A stretch of 64,000 nt of DNA, from contig NC_134027.1 in NCBI RefSeq assembly GCF_964204645.1, positions 11,830,485-11,894,484 of the forward strand, given 5' to 3'. Within the stretch, counting starts at the first letter, position 1. Every line of letters begins with the position of its first letter. Under the pieces are notes generated by a model. It was not told the DNA's origin. It saw only the letters and a program-made list of their open reading frames with translations, and did not search any database. Position numbers and translations under genes: made by a program. Shown in pieces: positions 9,001 to 17,694 of this stretch. The DNA is from Tubulanus polymorphus (Eukaryota; Nemertea; Palaeonemertea; Tubulaniformes; Tubulanidae).

Positions 9001-11679
9001 ATTTCAGTCCGACACTGAATGGCTAAATTCACGACGTCCATTACTCGACATTCAGAAGTTTCCGCGCCGAATCCTGATAGTTCTATTATTTCGCGTCTAA
9101 TAGGCTTTAAATCCAAGGAAGTGGCTAAATCTTGCGAAATAAACGACCGTTGCGAGCCGTCATCAAATACTAGGTTCGCTGATGCGCATGAATTCTCGAC
9201 GCTAGGGACAAAAACGCTGACGACCGCGGTTTTCAGAAGTATTGCATTATCAGAACTAGTAAACATTTGAGTTGTGCGATTACGACGCGGCGCGGGACGT
9301 GAAACAGTCCGAGGTATAGAGCGTGGAGCAGGACGTGGCACGGTATTGTTTACTGGCTGTATACCTGAGGCCTGTTGTTCATTCGACTTAAAAGTTTGAC
9401 CTTGCATGTTGCTGTTCAAAATATCAGGACATATGCTACTGTGGTGCTTACGCTTGCAAGTTTTGCAATTAAATCGAGATGTACATGTAGCAATTCTATG
9501 AGGGCCTAGACAGTTATAGCACAAATTGTTGGTTTGTATAAAGGCAATGCGTTGGTCACGCGTTACAAACTCCCTGCAATTCCCCGTGTAATGATCGTTT
9601 GAACGACAAAAAGTACACGTGAATGATTTAGGTCCAAACCCGGGTGATGTGGAAGGTACAACACGATTTAAATTAGAATTTTGACCATTCGCCCCCTTTT
9701 GGGCAACTACTAAACTAAGGGATTTAACCCCATCGAATCCAGCTTCTAACACGTCGACTTCTTTCAATAAAAACAGTCTCAGTTCCGATAGAGTATACCT
9801 TTGATTACCGTTATAGCGCACAATACTACATCTAACGTTAGACGGAAGTTTATTCCAGATTAATGAAACAAGCATATCGCTGTAGGACATATCACCTAAT
9901 GTTTCAAGAGACCTAATATGACACTCAATTCTATCTCGAAAATTTCGTAATGACGTCAGGTTATATGACGGTGCGGGTTCCGACATCAGAGCTTGCATGT
10001 GAGCATCAATGATAAGGTGCTCTTGGCCATAGCGTTGCGTTAAAATATCGATGGCGTGATGATAATTTGACTCAGTGAGAGTGAGTCCTTGTATTGAACT
10101 CAACGCTGATCCGCACAGAAGAGATTTCAGATATTGGAATTTCTGGACCGGTGCGATATTTGAAACTGAATGGACTGCTGCAGCGAACGAATCCCAAAAC
10201 GGTAACCAATTCATAATCTCCCCATTAAACACTACCAATACTAATTTTGGCAAGTTGGTTCTGGGTGACGCAAGTTTAGAGGCATTGCTCATCGGTGGAG
10301 GCTCTACGGAATTATATGAGGAAATGTATTGTTCGTAAAACAACTTACGATCTATCGCGTCTCCGATTACCGATTCCGCTTCATCTGCAATTGTCGCGTA
10401 CAGGGTGTCGCACGTGACCATTTCCAACATGGAATCGTTGATGATTGACAGCTCATGTATCTTATCTTCAAGCCTCTTGATTAAGCGCTGAAGTTTTTGC
10501 AGATCTGGAAGTTGAGCTGTCTGGGTATTGACGATTGTGTCTGCGTCTTTGCAGATCTTAGTAACCTGTCCTCTTTGAGCAGATCTTTTCCGGAAGAGAG
10601 CCTGGTATTCGGACGAGTTGGTGACTTCTTCGCCCATCTTGATCGCTGAATCCCTGTTTCCACTAATTGCTCGAGAGGGACCACAATGTTGGTGAATGAC
10701 TGTAATGGTACTGTGATCCTCTGGTTATTGGTAAGAGACAACGTAACAAGACCTGGTTACTGTATACTGACTGACTGGGAACATTTATTCGGAGCTTATA
10801 TACAACAATTATGAAAGAGAGGATTATTTTGACATTTGAATGGTTTTGAGTTTGAACAGTTTTGGTTGATTTGGTACCTGTAATATAATAGTATAGTACT
10901 GTAATATAAGCCTATATACAATTCCCGACATATGTAAAAAAAATTGGTTGATTTTGATCGCGTATGAACACGACACTACAGTGTTTGCATTGTGATATGC
11001 GGGGACCCCAGATAAAAAATCAAAGCAATTTAGTTAAAATGGAACGATTTATTTTTGATTGGGCCTATTTATTATGCTATTTCCTTGGTGAAAATAGCTG
11101 GAAAATCTTGCACCAGTAAGCCATCACCTGGTGCTGCCAGTTGGCCAACCAACCGCAACTGGTGAAAGTTTTCTTTCAAGAAAAATCAGAACTATTAAGT
11201 TGTCTGGTGTGCTTACATAGAGGTATACCGATGTACGTTGACTGGTGCTGTACACTACTATATTGACGAGCTGAGCTCATCATACGCAGCCATAAGGTTA
11301 ACTCTTTCAGTGTTGACTGATTAATACTGATTAAAGTGCTTGAGATATTTGAAATTTTTTAGAAATTCCACCCCAGTGTGTTGAATAACGTACATAGTCC
11401 ATCTACACCGCAGCGTCACTAATATTGAACTATGTTTGACCGGTGCTGCCATCTTTCAATAGAGATAAAAACTAATTACCAATTACATCAATATTACCTG
11501 ATACAGCGTACCAGCAAAATTCATAACCAAATTATACACCGCACAGCGGATGTAGACACACTAAAAGGGTTAAATAAACTAATAATGATCATAATTTTTT
11601 TGAAATTTTCAGGACATTGTACGTACAGCGGGCTCCGGCAACGGCTCATGCGTTGGACGCATCATTATCCAAAGATTAG
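37..11679 (+). CDS. PLCG: Phospholipase C gamma, C-terminal exons (5' partial)
   Basis: Four coding exons are read: 37-154, 1613-1771, 2454-2730 and 11613-11679 (stop TAG 11677-11679). All have GT-AG borders and the phases fit (0/1, 1/1, 1/2, 2/stop), giving 206 C-terminal residues. PLC-gamma hydrolyses PIP2 to IP3 and diacylglycerol downstream of receptor tyrosine kinases. The visible part is its C-terminal C2 domain, recognised by [31 protein letters not shown] and [12 protein letters not shown], all close to vertebrate PLCG1. After the C2 domain comes a charged, probably coiled-coil tail ([10 protein letters not shown] onward). The catalytic X/Y barrel, SH2 and SH3 domains must lie left of the window. 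The last intron is 8.9 kb and contains the BEL/Pao insertion. A possible poly(A) signal AATAAA is at 12000-12005. Family assignment is firm; which vertebrate paralogue is closer cannot be told. Confidence 0.93.
155..892. other. PLCG intron, left part
   Basis: I see no gene here. A 23-bp sequence beginning GGCCATCTTGG occurs twice in direct orientation (748-770 and 813-835), with an inverted partial copy between them, so this is repeat-derived DNA. Confidence 0.5.
893..1124 (+). mobile_element. 5'-truncated non-LTR retrotransposon tail (CR1/L2/RTE-like)
   Basis: A frame ending in TAA at 1056-1058 encodes the typical extreme C-terminus of reverse-transcriptase LINEs: [17 protein letters not shown], then [18 protein letters not shown]. 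It is followed by a 3' UTR with AGCGCTATATAAG and a simple (ATT)n tail at about 1102-1124. The RT itself is absent, as expected of a 5'-truncated copy. The LINE clade is not decided. The rest of the intron up to 1612 shows nothing else. Confidence 0.75.
1772..2453. repeat. PLCG intron with dispersed repeat
   Basis: AAGCCCATCACT followed by CTGCAGTG occurs twice (about 2174 and 2344). The stretch starting GGTGCTGCCATCTTTCAATA at about 2276 recurs at about 11441, on the other side of the retrotransposon, and in weaker form near 29643. No open frame of interest. Confidence 0.5.
3330..4544 (+). mobile_element. Helentron-associated / 'pearl'-like non-autonomous element
   Basis: Three parts occur in order. 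A palindromic head at about 3330-3366 contains nested inverted repeats (TAGCCC with GGGCTA, and GGGACT with AGTCCC). A CGTC microsatellite lies at about 3377-3411. After a unique spacer there are four tandem units of exactly 154 bp (about 3928-4544); the core AGGGGGCGTTG falls at 4051, 4205, 4359 and 4513. Head hairpin, four-base microsatellite and tandem satellite units of about 150-160 bp are the described layout of bivalve 'pearl' elements and Helentron-associated interspersed elements. The 162-codon open frame at 3463-3951 lies inside the repeat and resembles no protein I know. The right end is not defined. Confidence 0.6.
3928..4544 (+). repeat. Tandem array, 4 x 154 bp
   Basis: The units share ATATTTTG, ACAATCAATT, AAGTTGTAGCTC, TCTATGATT, GTGAGTTT and CACCAGGGGGCGTTGAATA in the same order. 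Spacing of the last motif is exactly 154 bp three times. Units differ by scattered substitutions, so the array is not recent. Confidence 0.9.
4674..4917 (-). repeat. BEL/Pao 3' LTR
   Basis: This is the 3' LTR in element orientation. It begins TGTTGGTGAATG and ends CCCGACA on the plus strand, keeping the TG...CA rule. It is preceded by target duplication TATGT. Confidence 0.93.
5023..5186. repeat. Two 76-bp tandem units in the element's 3' untranslated region
   Basis: The sequence beginning ACGAACGTATATCACAACGG occurs at 5041 and 5117, with near-identical flanks. The array lies between the integrase stop and the 3' LTR, so it is part of the transposon and not host DNA. Confidence 0.85.
5227..5934 (-). 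CDS. BEL/Pao integrase C-terminal part (frame-shifted continuation)
   Basis: This frame of about 235 codons continues the integrase directly after the catalytic glutamate. It contains [24 protein letters not shown] and [10 protein letters not shown], which follow the DDE core in BEL/Pao elements, then a DUF5641-like domain ([33 protein letters not shown]) and a charged arginine-rich end. It overlaps the main frame by 19 nt and is in the -1 frame relative to it. BEL/Pao elements normally code all this in one frame. The ATG-less start suggests it is not translated on its own. Either a one-base indel or recoding separates the two; no classical X XXY YYZ slippery heptamer is seen at the junction. 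Confidence 0.85.
   Translation of the reverse strand: MSKKVLGRARVSSTELITIVSEIEAVVNDRPLTYMSSNFDDPEPITPAHLIHGRRIRNLPHVKLESDNLSDPDFLTSASLTSRMKHMSFVFQQLWARWRNEYLTSLRERFTNSSGHYDIKVKKGDLVHICDDSPRVKWKMGIIIDIKYGRDGFPRSASLRTANGITNRPLAKLVPLEVTCSYPEELQPTNSQSCDSSRSDTRPRRQAADTARERILRIYEQENSVCAPEGNSDSE
5916..10637 (-). CDS. BEL/Pao Gag-Pol polyprotein
   Basis: A frame of 1573 codons with ATG at 10637. In order: a coiled-coil-like N-terminus (about residues 45-75); a Gag region of the DUF1759 type (about 125-290, [13 protein letters not shown]); three zinc knuckles (C341 to C403); an aspartic protease with FDDGS at 491-495; reverse transcriptase (about 780-1010) with ISDLEKAF at 826-833 and YVDN at 904-907; RNase H (FADAS 1075-1079, E1118, D1149, D1193 region); integrase zinc site H1382/H1387/C1417/C1420; and the integrase core with D1453, D1513 and E1560. 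The frame stops about 13 codons after E1560, and the rest of the integrase is in the overlapping frame. The YVDN box departs from the usual YVDD. The protein should drive copy-and-paste retrotransposition if the frame break is bridged. Confidence 0.93.
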   Translation of the reverse strand: MGEEVTNSSEYQALFRKRSAQRGQVTKICKDADTIVNTQTAQLPDLQKLQRLIKRLEDKIHELSIINDSMLEMVTCDTLYATIADEAESVIGDAIDRKLFYEQYISSYNSVEPPPMSNASKLASPRTNLPKLVLVVFNGEIMNWLPFWDSFAAAVHSVSNIAPVQKFQYLKSLLCGSALSSIQGLTLTESNYHHAIDILTQRYGQEHLIIDAHMQALMSEPAPSYNLTSLRNFRDRIECHIRSLETLGDMSYSDMLVSLIWNKLPSNVRCSIVRYNGNQRYTLSELRLFLLKEVDVLEAGFDGVKSLSLVVAQKGANGQNSNLNRVVPSTSPGFGPKSFTCTFCRSNDHYTGNCREFVTRDQRIAFIQTNNLCYNCLGPHRIATCTSRFNCKTCKRKHHSSICPDILNSNMQGQTFKSNEQQASGIQPVNNTVPRPAPRSIPRTVSRPAPRRNRTTQMFTSSDNAILLKTAVVSVFVPSVENSCASANLVFDDGSQRSFISQDLATSLDLKPIRREIIELSGFGAETSECRVMDVVNLAIQCRTEIVTVELIVTDTIASPLSTSSVNRAKDCPHLIGLDLAHPPTSMSGIFVIQMLIGADQYYKLVEGELIKGPFESDPIAVKTKVGYVLSGPVHNDSRTSTVLSMLTIVRSHSSDNAKLQKFWEIQILTDTNDSDTLDFMHRYNSTITRNQTGRYIAPLPWKDDFDTLPSNFNVSNARTRSTARRLAKDPPMLKLYSDLINDQKVRDFIEEIPPDEIDANNVHYILHHPVFRKSATTPVRIVFDCSCSEGRYSRSLNDCLEAGPPLQHDITSILIRFRLHGYAAISDLEKAFLQILLTDSDRDYTRFLWLSDPADPESRFIHYRFKVVLFGATSSPFILNSTVIKHLSEYSTAVASSMLTNVYVDNFGVSYSSPDELDHYFHESRKIMSDAKFNLRSWATNCKSTRELACSEGILDESDIVKFLGLHWNVDNDLLSFSTKPSITTNFATKREILSDASKVYDPLGFIAPITVRAKIFIQNLWSLGTEWDEPLDATVLDSWLPIIRDLQRAVESITVPRSPVSTVGVGSEQLHVFADASAKAFGACAYLSFPDITSSYLVMSKSRVAPVKSMSIPRLELSAAVVAARLAQHIVDSLGSELDVEVFLWSDSLVTLGWIHSSKSLPVFVRNRVNLISSLTSQYNWRYVPSSSNPSDVLSRGCDSFTLASDTLWWTGPSWLSRKDNWPTHPSASHLPEISLFETECKSLLMTNSDVRPVVIEVSQFTSLREVLRIMAYVLRFVSCLKSRNKNLEPITASELKDAELAIVKQTQSVHYHDIIECIETKTSTRSKPMINQLRLFLDHNRVLRSSGRIHNCDLAPETRFPALLPPRDEFTTLIVWDSHERSKHVGVTQTVTTLRQKYWVPRARQVVKSIIQKCIICRKVIGKSYMTPRSPPLPSLRVNEMRPFAICGVDFTGEIPVGDEPGEMCICLFACAVAGAVHLEVVPCLSVEVFMHTFGRFASRRGSPQRMMSDNASTFECASKEIKTLLSSPSLTHELAIEHVEWAFIPKRAPWMGGYWERLVGIVKTCLRRF
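10687..10930 (-). repeat. BEL/Pao 5' LTR
   Basis: This is the 5' LTR in element orientation, and it should carry the promoter. It reads the same as 4674-4917 over all 244 bases I compared and is followed by TATGT. Confidence 0.93.
10936..11612. other. Rest of last PLCG intron
   Basis: Host DNA right of the retrotransposon. It contains a second copy of the GGTGCTGCCATCTTTCAATA repeat at about 11441 and ends in the acceptor TTTTCAG before the terminal exon at 11613. Nothing else was recognised. Confidence 0.5.
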
Positions 11680-12064
11680 ATTTGGCCCGCGACCAATTTC
11701 GAAAAAGACCTCTGTGCCAAAAAAAACATCGTCAGGACTCAGGAATGATCGGTGGTGCTCATTGTGTTCAACCTATGAAATGTTACGCAATTCACGCTTC
11801 ATCTGTGTATATTTTGAAAGCTCGCCGCGGCGTGCTTAGGGAGAGATGTTCGTTGGGAGTAGGAATAGTAAGTCGCGACCGTAGTCATCAGGGTCTCATC
11901 TGACTGACTTATGTTATAAATAATCAAGTTGGAAAATGTTTCGATGCTAGCTCGTCGAAAGAATAACAAGACCGTTACGAAAAGTGATACGTCGCTTCGA
12001 ATAAAACGACATCTGCTATTTATAGAGAAACGTCAAGCAAGATCTGAGTTGGTTGAACGATAAA

Positions 12065-12431
12065 CAGGGTTCTTACGGGTTTTGGACAGTCTTGGAAAAT
12101 GGGAACTTTTTTCGAGGCCCCGGAAAAAAGCTATGGAAATTGTGTTATGGCTCTGTGGCTATTGAAAAGGTATGGAAAATTAGAAAATGGTCTCAAAATA
12201 TAATTTCACTTCAGTTTTGAATTATAGGCTATATATGCCTAATTGTCCTGCTAACAATTTTGATAACAAGCGTAGTTATCACTTTCCAGATAACCCATTG
12301 TTCAAAGCCATTACACATTTCATTTACTCTGAATGGGCATCTATGTGAAAAAAAACCTGGGAAAAGTGTAACTTATATGGAGTATGGAAAAGTTATGCAA
12401 AATGAAATTGTTTAACCCTGTAAGAACCCTG
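12065..12431. mobile_element. TIR element, CAGGGTTCTTAC family
   Basis: The left end CAGGGTTCTTACGGG is mirrored by the right end CTGTAAGAACCCTG. Both flanks read GATAAA (12059-12064 and 12432-12437), which fits a target duplication. The interior is AT-rich with repeated TATGGAAAA and no coding capacity. Confidence 0.75.
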
Positions 12432-13002
12432 GATAAATACTTCATATATAATGTATTGGTACAGAAAAAATGATTTAACAAAAACCCCAAGTTGAATGGT
12501 TTTTCAGTTATAAAATAGATATCCCGTGGTGTTAAACGTTTCTCTAAGAGCCGATCCATGTATACGAAGTGTATCTACTGCTTTAATTTGTAATTTTGAT
12601 TCACAGAATATAATGTACATGTACATACAACAAGCCTTTCGTAATGATAGGCTGAATATTGCTCATAGCTGAATTGATAGCAAATTCATTCCACAATTGT
12701 CATAAGACGAGATGGTATGTATCATAAATCCTCTCTACGATGAACGCCGGATAGCTGGAGCAAAAAGTGTTCACTATTGGAGGTGTTCCCTCAGGGAGGG
12801 TCAGGTCACGATGCGACATGGTTGACACCTGGAACCTTCCTATAAAACCACAACTGAAAATACAGCCAAACACTAAATTGATCTAGATTATGACTGAAAT
12901 ACACTTTCACTTAAGTACCATGACTAATCTAGTCAAATATACAAGTAATTAGTGATCGCAAATACTGAAGAGGGTTAGTTTTGAACAATACCTGTGCAGA
13001 AT

Positions 13003-13326
13003 AGCCGCAATCACACAAGTGTTTTAGCCATTGCCAAATTCAGCTTGGAACAACTGTTCACACGGGTGTCAAATGGGCCTGCGTCTGTTTGGCCTGACCA
13101 AAAACACAACGGACCAGGTCTAAGCCAAATTTTTAAATAAATTTCCCAGGTGTTATTGAATTTTCAACTGGTTCCGGAAATGACTTGCTTTGTTTGAGCA
13201 TTGTTTAGTATCAAGTGAGTGGTTTGTGTGCGAGCATTCTCTTTTATTAGGCACAGGCCAAATTTGACTTGGGCCTGATCCGTGCCATCATGGCGCGGGC
13301 CAAATCGCCTCCGTGTGATTGCGACT
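13003..13326. mobile_element. MITE, AGCCGCGATCACAC family, copy A
   Basis: The left end AGCCGCAATCACAC pairs with the right end GTGTGATTGCGACT. The interior carries the family signatures (GGGCC runs beside CAAATTT, TTTGTTTGAGCATTG, TTAGGCACAGGCCAAAT). About 324 bp, non-coding. Confidence 0.8.
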
Positions 13327-15869
13327 AATGAGCAATTTGAAAAGGCCAATTAACTGATTAACAAGGTTGGCACAAAACTTATTCCTTCTGTAATAGTAAT
13401 AGTAATAGTAATTTATTTCGTCATCAATTAAATCGAAACATAATTTCAAATAGAATGCGTAACGAATAGGTTGATTGATGATAGAGACCTGAACAGAGCC
13501 TTAAAGGCTGTACAATAACTTGGCGAAAAAGAAATTGATCAAATTTTTATTTTCATTGATGGCAGACGACCAAATGGTCCTGCGTAGATATAATGACTAT
13601 TTTGCATATTAGGTTTTAAGGTCACAGTTACACGTGTTATATCACAGCCATTGTGACATTTTGTCTGATTGGAAAAGAGACACCAAACTAGATGATGGGG
13701 ACAGAGTTTTCTGGAATTTTCGGCTTAAGTAAGCCTATTCTATCATCAACATTTTAGGGTTTTCATCATTATGGAAATCTAAATATCGTACGGCCAGTTG
13801 CTCAAAGGTTGGTTAAGAGCCAGGAGTTAACAAACGTAGGGACTATAAAACTGCAAAGAATTCCACTTTCGAGCAACTGGCTCCTGTACATCAGCGCGCA
13901 TTTGTCAACCAAAATCGTGCTAAAAACGTTTATCATGTGATGAAGAACATTTCAACCATTGCTGTAAAATCATGAAAAATATCTGGGTTATTTTTTTCGT
14001 TATTTTTCACACGTATGATCATGTTGCATTTTAACTTTGTAATTAATTTTTCATTTATTTTAAGTTAAAAAGTATTGAGATTTCTCTGAGAAACCCCAAT
14101 CAAGGTTTTGCTTTTAAGAGTGATGGGTTTTTTTCTATTGTTAACATGTTTTTCTTATCAATCACCAAGATATCTCGTACTACTTTAAGGTCTGCTGCTA
14201 TTTTACCGCAACCAAGTTTTCTCTAAAATGAGGTGATGGCACCGCTGCTGTGGCAAACGAGGATTCCCTGAGGATCTGAAAAGTGTTACCCAGTCACCGT
14301 ACTTAATTCACTTCCCAATTTCAATAACATATGAATGAATGTCATCACTTCTCATTAGTAAATCAGAGTAATTTCCATAAACTGAGTGGAAATGTCGATG
14401 TTATATCTAGTTGATGACTTCTTTGATGATATTTGAATTGGGAAGTCTAGAAATCCAGTTTATATTTCATCAACAATTAAACAAAACTTTATATATGTGT
14501 TACTCAGGCGCAGATCCAGGGGTGCTTTAGGTGCTAGAGCACCCCTCCCCCTTTCAAATTTCTTTCGCATTATTTTTTCCAGTTTTTTCATCGCTACATT
14601 TCTGTTATATCTACTGTACTGTTAAATTTCAAACAAATGACATCATCAAGTAGTACCTAAAACGCTCAGAATGCCTGAAAATTATGCCAATTTTCCCCAA
14701 GTTTTTGGGGAATAACCAGTTAAGTACCCCTACTGAAAATCCTAGATCTGCCCCTGAAACTGAGTGTAGCTTATCTTTACGCCATGGTGTGTGCTAGTTT
14801 TTCATTGGAATGACAGTTCTTTACAGGCTATGATTTTCTGTAGGGGGTTCATTTTTTAGAAAGTACGGCTAGCGCGTTGTGGAGACAGTGTGGCTGCAGT
14901 TGTAACAGTCCGCCAGATGACTCGAAACAAGGACATGAACTTTCGAACGGTTTTGAAGGCATTAAGGCCTTTATCCTTTATTCCACTGAACCCCTGGCTA
15001 CATACATCACTGCCTGATTAGCTTTTAGAACAAACTCTCGATTCATCTGTTCGATGCTCATTGGTTAATTCCGCACAATGGCAGACTACGTAGTTGTCCA
15101 ATTGCGATCTTTGAGGAATTGGGAAGAATTATTGTTGTCAGTGAGCAATATTTTTTAACTAGATTTACCTGATTGAATTTCCTTATCCAATGAGCTCTAT
15201 TCGATTTTATGATAACACAAGGGCGGGTTTAGGGGTGTAGACCAATCCACCCATTCAAAATTCGAATGTGCTCTGTTTTTTGTAAAGAATATATCAGGGG
15301 CTAGTAAGGGCGGCCAGAAACCCTTTTCGTCCTAGATATTCTAGAGTCAGGCCACCAGAACCTACCCACCAAAGTTTCGCTTGTGGCCCTCGCAACGCCA
15401 AATCTGCCCCTTTCAATTTTCAGGTCCACCCCTTCGATGAATCCTAGATCCGCATTCTTCGATTCAAATTACTTGAAAAAATCATTACGATGTAATGTTT
15501 TAACTAGTTTGATCAACTTAATCAATTACTTTTTCAATCATTGCCCTCATACACAATGAAAATGTGCTAACCACTGCTAACAATACACATTATTGCCAAA
15601 AGTATTCGAAAAAACCATGTGAAATATCCTGTAAATACTGTATACCATTTTTCGAAATGTTTGAATCAAATATTTGACTTGAGTTATTCTACGATGTTTT
15701 TGTGCTGTTACGAATGCGTATATTATATTATATACATTATCATTATCATATACGCAGGTGCATTGTTTATTCAGTTTGTTGTTTAACCGAGTGAAATAAC
15801 TATTAATGAGAACAATTATAATATAGTGTGATAAATAATACTTAAAACCTTCATAATGTTGCAAACATA
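13327..15869. other. Intergenic DNA between PLCG and the SAM/protease gene
   Basis: No gene recognised. There is a short (TAA)n-like tract near 13390-13412. A degenerate element of the CAGGGGCGGATCC family lies at about 14515-14756, with ends CAGGCGCAGATCCAGG and AGATCTGCCCCTG, and a further degraded relative at about 15222-15455. Confidence 0.5.
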
Positions 15870-16160
15870 AGCCGCGATCACACTAGCAATTTTAGCCCGG
15901 GTTAAACAGGCACGGGCCCATTTGATACCTGTGTATACAGTTGTTCCGACCAAAAACGTTTGCAAAATTTTTGCACAGGTCCTATTATTGCGTGTGAATT
16001 GCAACTGGTTCCGCACTCGCTTTGCATTGTTTAGTATTGTGTGAGTGGTCTACGTGTGAACGCACGGTCGCTGTGATTAGGCGCGAGCCAAATCTGACCC
16101 CGGGGCCTGATCCGTACAATTTTTGCCCCAGCCAAATTATTTTGATGTGTGATTGCAGCT
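15870..16160. mobile_element. MITE, AGCCGCGATCACAC family, copy B
   Basis: Ends are AGCCGCGATCACAC and GTGTGATTGCAGCT, flanked by ATA on both sides. The interior matches copies A and C, including GCATTGTTTAGTAT and GATTAGGCGCGAGCCAAAT. Confidence 0.8.
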
Positions 16161-16518
16161 ATAATACCGTCATGACTTCAGTAAATGATCCTGTTCTACA
16201 GTCCTGAAATAAGGCATTGCTTGGTCTTGTCTGCTATGTCAGGTTTCAATTCGTCCATGATACACTCTACCTTTTCTGCAATAGCATAATCTGAAACGGA
16301 GCTGTATGAAGCTTGTATTTCCCCAACCATCATATTCTGGAATTGGTAGAGAACAATAGAGCCCTACCTTACTTTGGAACTGGCACAGTTGTGGACACAG
16401 GGGTGTTCTTTTCTTGGGTGGGCCAATGCCTTCCACAGTCAGGAATATTCCATCCTCCTTTGCTAGGGATTCCAACTCGATGGTATGGTGAAAACTTAGC
16501 TGTCTGTAGCTATTTGTA

Positions 16519-16662
16519 ACCAGAGAAGAACCTTCGACCAAGAATTTCTGTCGCTACCAGGATTTGAACCCATGAACACCGGGGCCTCGTCAATCCAGCA
16601 TTCATGGGTTCGAATCCTGTTGGTGATGGTGTTTCTTGGTTGAACGTTCTTCTCTGGTCTCT
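16519..16662. repeat. Inverted pair of tRNA-SINE fragments
   Basis: The left arm (ACCAGAGAAGAACCTTCGAC... to GGATTTGAACCC) and right arm (GGGTTCGAATCC... to TTCTTCTCTGGTCT) are reverse complements of about 65 nt around a loop of about 20 nt. Each arm holds a tRNA-type B box. A related single unit lies at 24188-24258. Confidence 0.7.
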
Positions 16663-17314
16663 CCCCCGATTGGGAGAAGCATGTGGCAGTGACTCTGAAC
16701 CATCAAGTTTGAATACTCGCCAAGGCAAGAGGCTTTATCGAAGCTACTCGCAGCAAACCACAACATAAGAAGTCTTGAAACGGCATTCGTTGCTTGAATA
16801 TGATCTCTATAATCGAAGTATATAAGCATTATAGAGGAAATCTTTGAAGAAAAAATAACCACGATCAAAACCTAGATACAAAAACCAGAAGAAGACTTCA
16901 GTAGTATAATGTTGTTTGTCGTGCATGTTTTATACTTGTTGTATCTCCCCTTATGTCACGTTATGATTGCTCAGTCATGATTATTGTTATTTGTACAGAC
17001 AAAATAGATGCAGCATTTGATGTAAAAAAGAAACCGTCGGTCTTGTGTTTTATTTCATTTCCATGTAGAGAAAGTATCGAGAATCGATACGAAAAAATAA
17101 CTCGAAAAACAAAACAACACTTGACTAGTACTCGTGTTTTTAAAATTCCTATTTACATTATTCAAGAAACGTGATATTTTTAAAAATTCTTACATTATTT
17201 CATTATCCAAGTAAATTATATTAAAAATTCGAGTAAAAAATCGTTGGCTTTTATACATGTACTCGTATTCACCGAGTATATTGCATCAAAAGTACATGTA
17301 TCCGCATCGTCAAA
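16663..17314. other. Downstream flank of the SAM/protease gene
   Basis: No gene seen. TTTATT at 17049-17054 is AATAAA on the minus strand and could be the poly(A) signal of the minus-strand gene ending at 17695. Confidence 0.35.
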
Positions 17315-17640
17315 AGCCGCGATCGCACGAGCGTTTTTGGCCCGGGCCAAATTTGGTCCGGAACTACTGTTCACACGGGTGCCAAATGGTCCCGTGCCTG
17401 TTTGGCCCGACCAGAAACATCGGACCTTGCCAGAGCCAAATTTTAGCACTGGTCAAATTATTGTGTCTAATTTGTAACCGGTTCGGGAAGTGTCTCACTT
17501 CGCTTTGTTTAAGCATGGTTTCGTATCGATTGGGTGGTTAACGTTTAAGCGTGCTCTCAAATTAGGCACATGCCAAATTTGACTCTGGCCTGATCGGTGC
17601 TAATTTGGCGCGGGTCAAATCGTCTCCGTATGATCGAGGC
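17315..17640. mobile_element. MITE, AGCCGCGATCACAC family, copy C
   Basis: The left end AGCCGCGATCGCACGAGCG and the right end CCGTATGATCGAGGC form TIRs that stay similar for about 40 bp. It starts 54 bp beyond the stop codon of the SAM/protease gene, so it probably lies in that gene's 3' UTR. Confidence 0.82.
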
Positions 17641-17694
17641 CAAGGAGATAGTGTGAGGGGTGACCTCCTCGTTATTGCACATCATTGTACTTCC

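Larger units (their letters stand above)
4674..10930 (-). mobile_element. Complete BEL/Pao LTR retrotransposon
   Basis: This 6257-bp element is bounded by two 244-bp LTRs that start TGTTGG and end CCGACA, and by the 5-bp target duplication TATGT (4669-4673 and 10931-10935). Domain order on the minus strand is gag, protease, RT, RNase H, integrase, which is the BEL/Pao order. By eye I found no difference between the LTRs, so insertion was recent. It sits antisense in the last PLCG intron. Coding is in two overlapping frames (5916-10637 and 5227-5934), see those entries. The sequence following the 5' LTR (from 10686 leftwards, TTGTGGTCCCTCTCGAGC) is where a primer-binding site should be; I cannot assign a tRNA. 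Confidence 0.95.
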
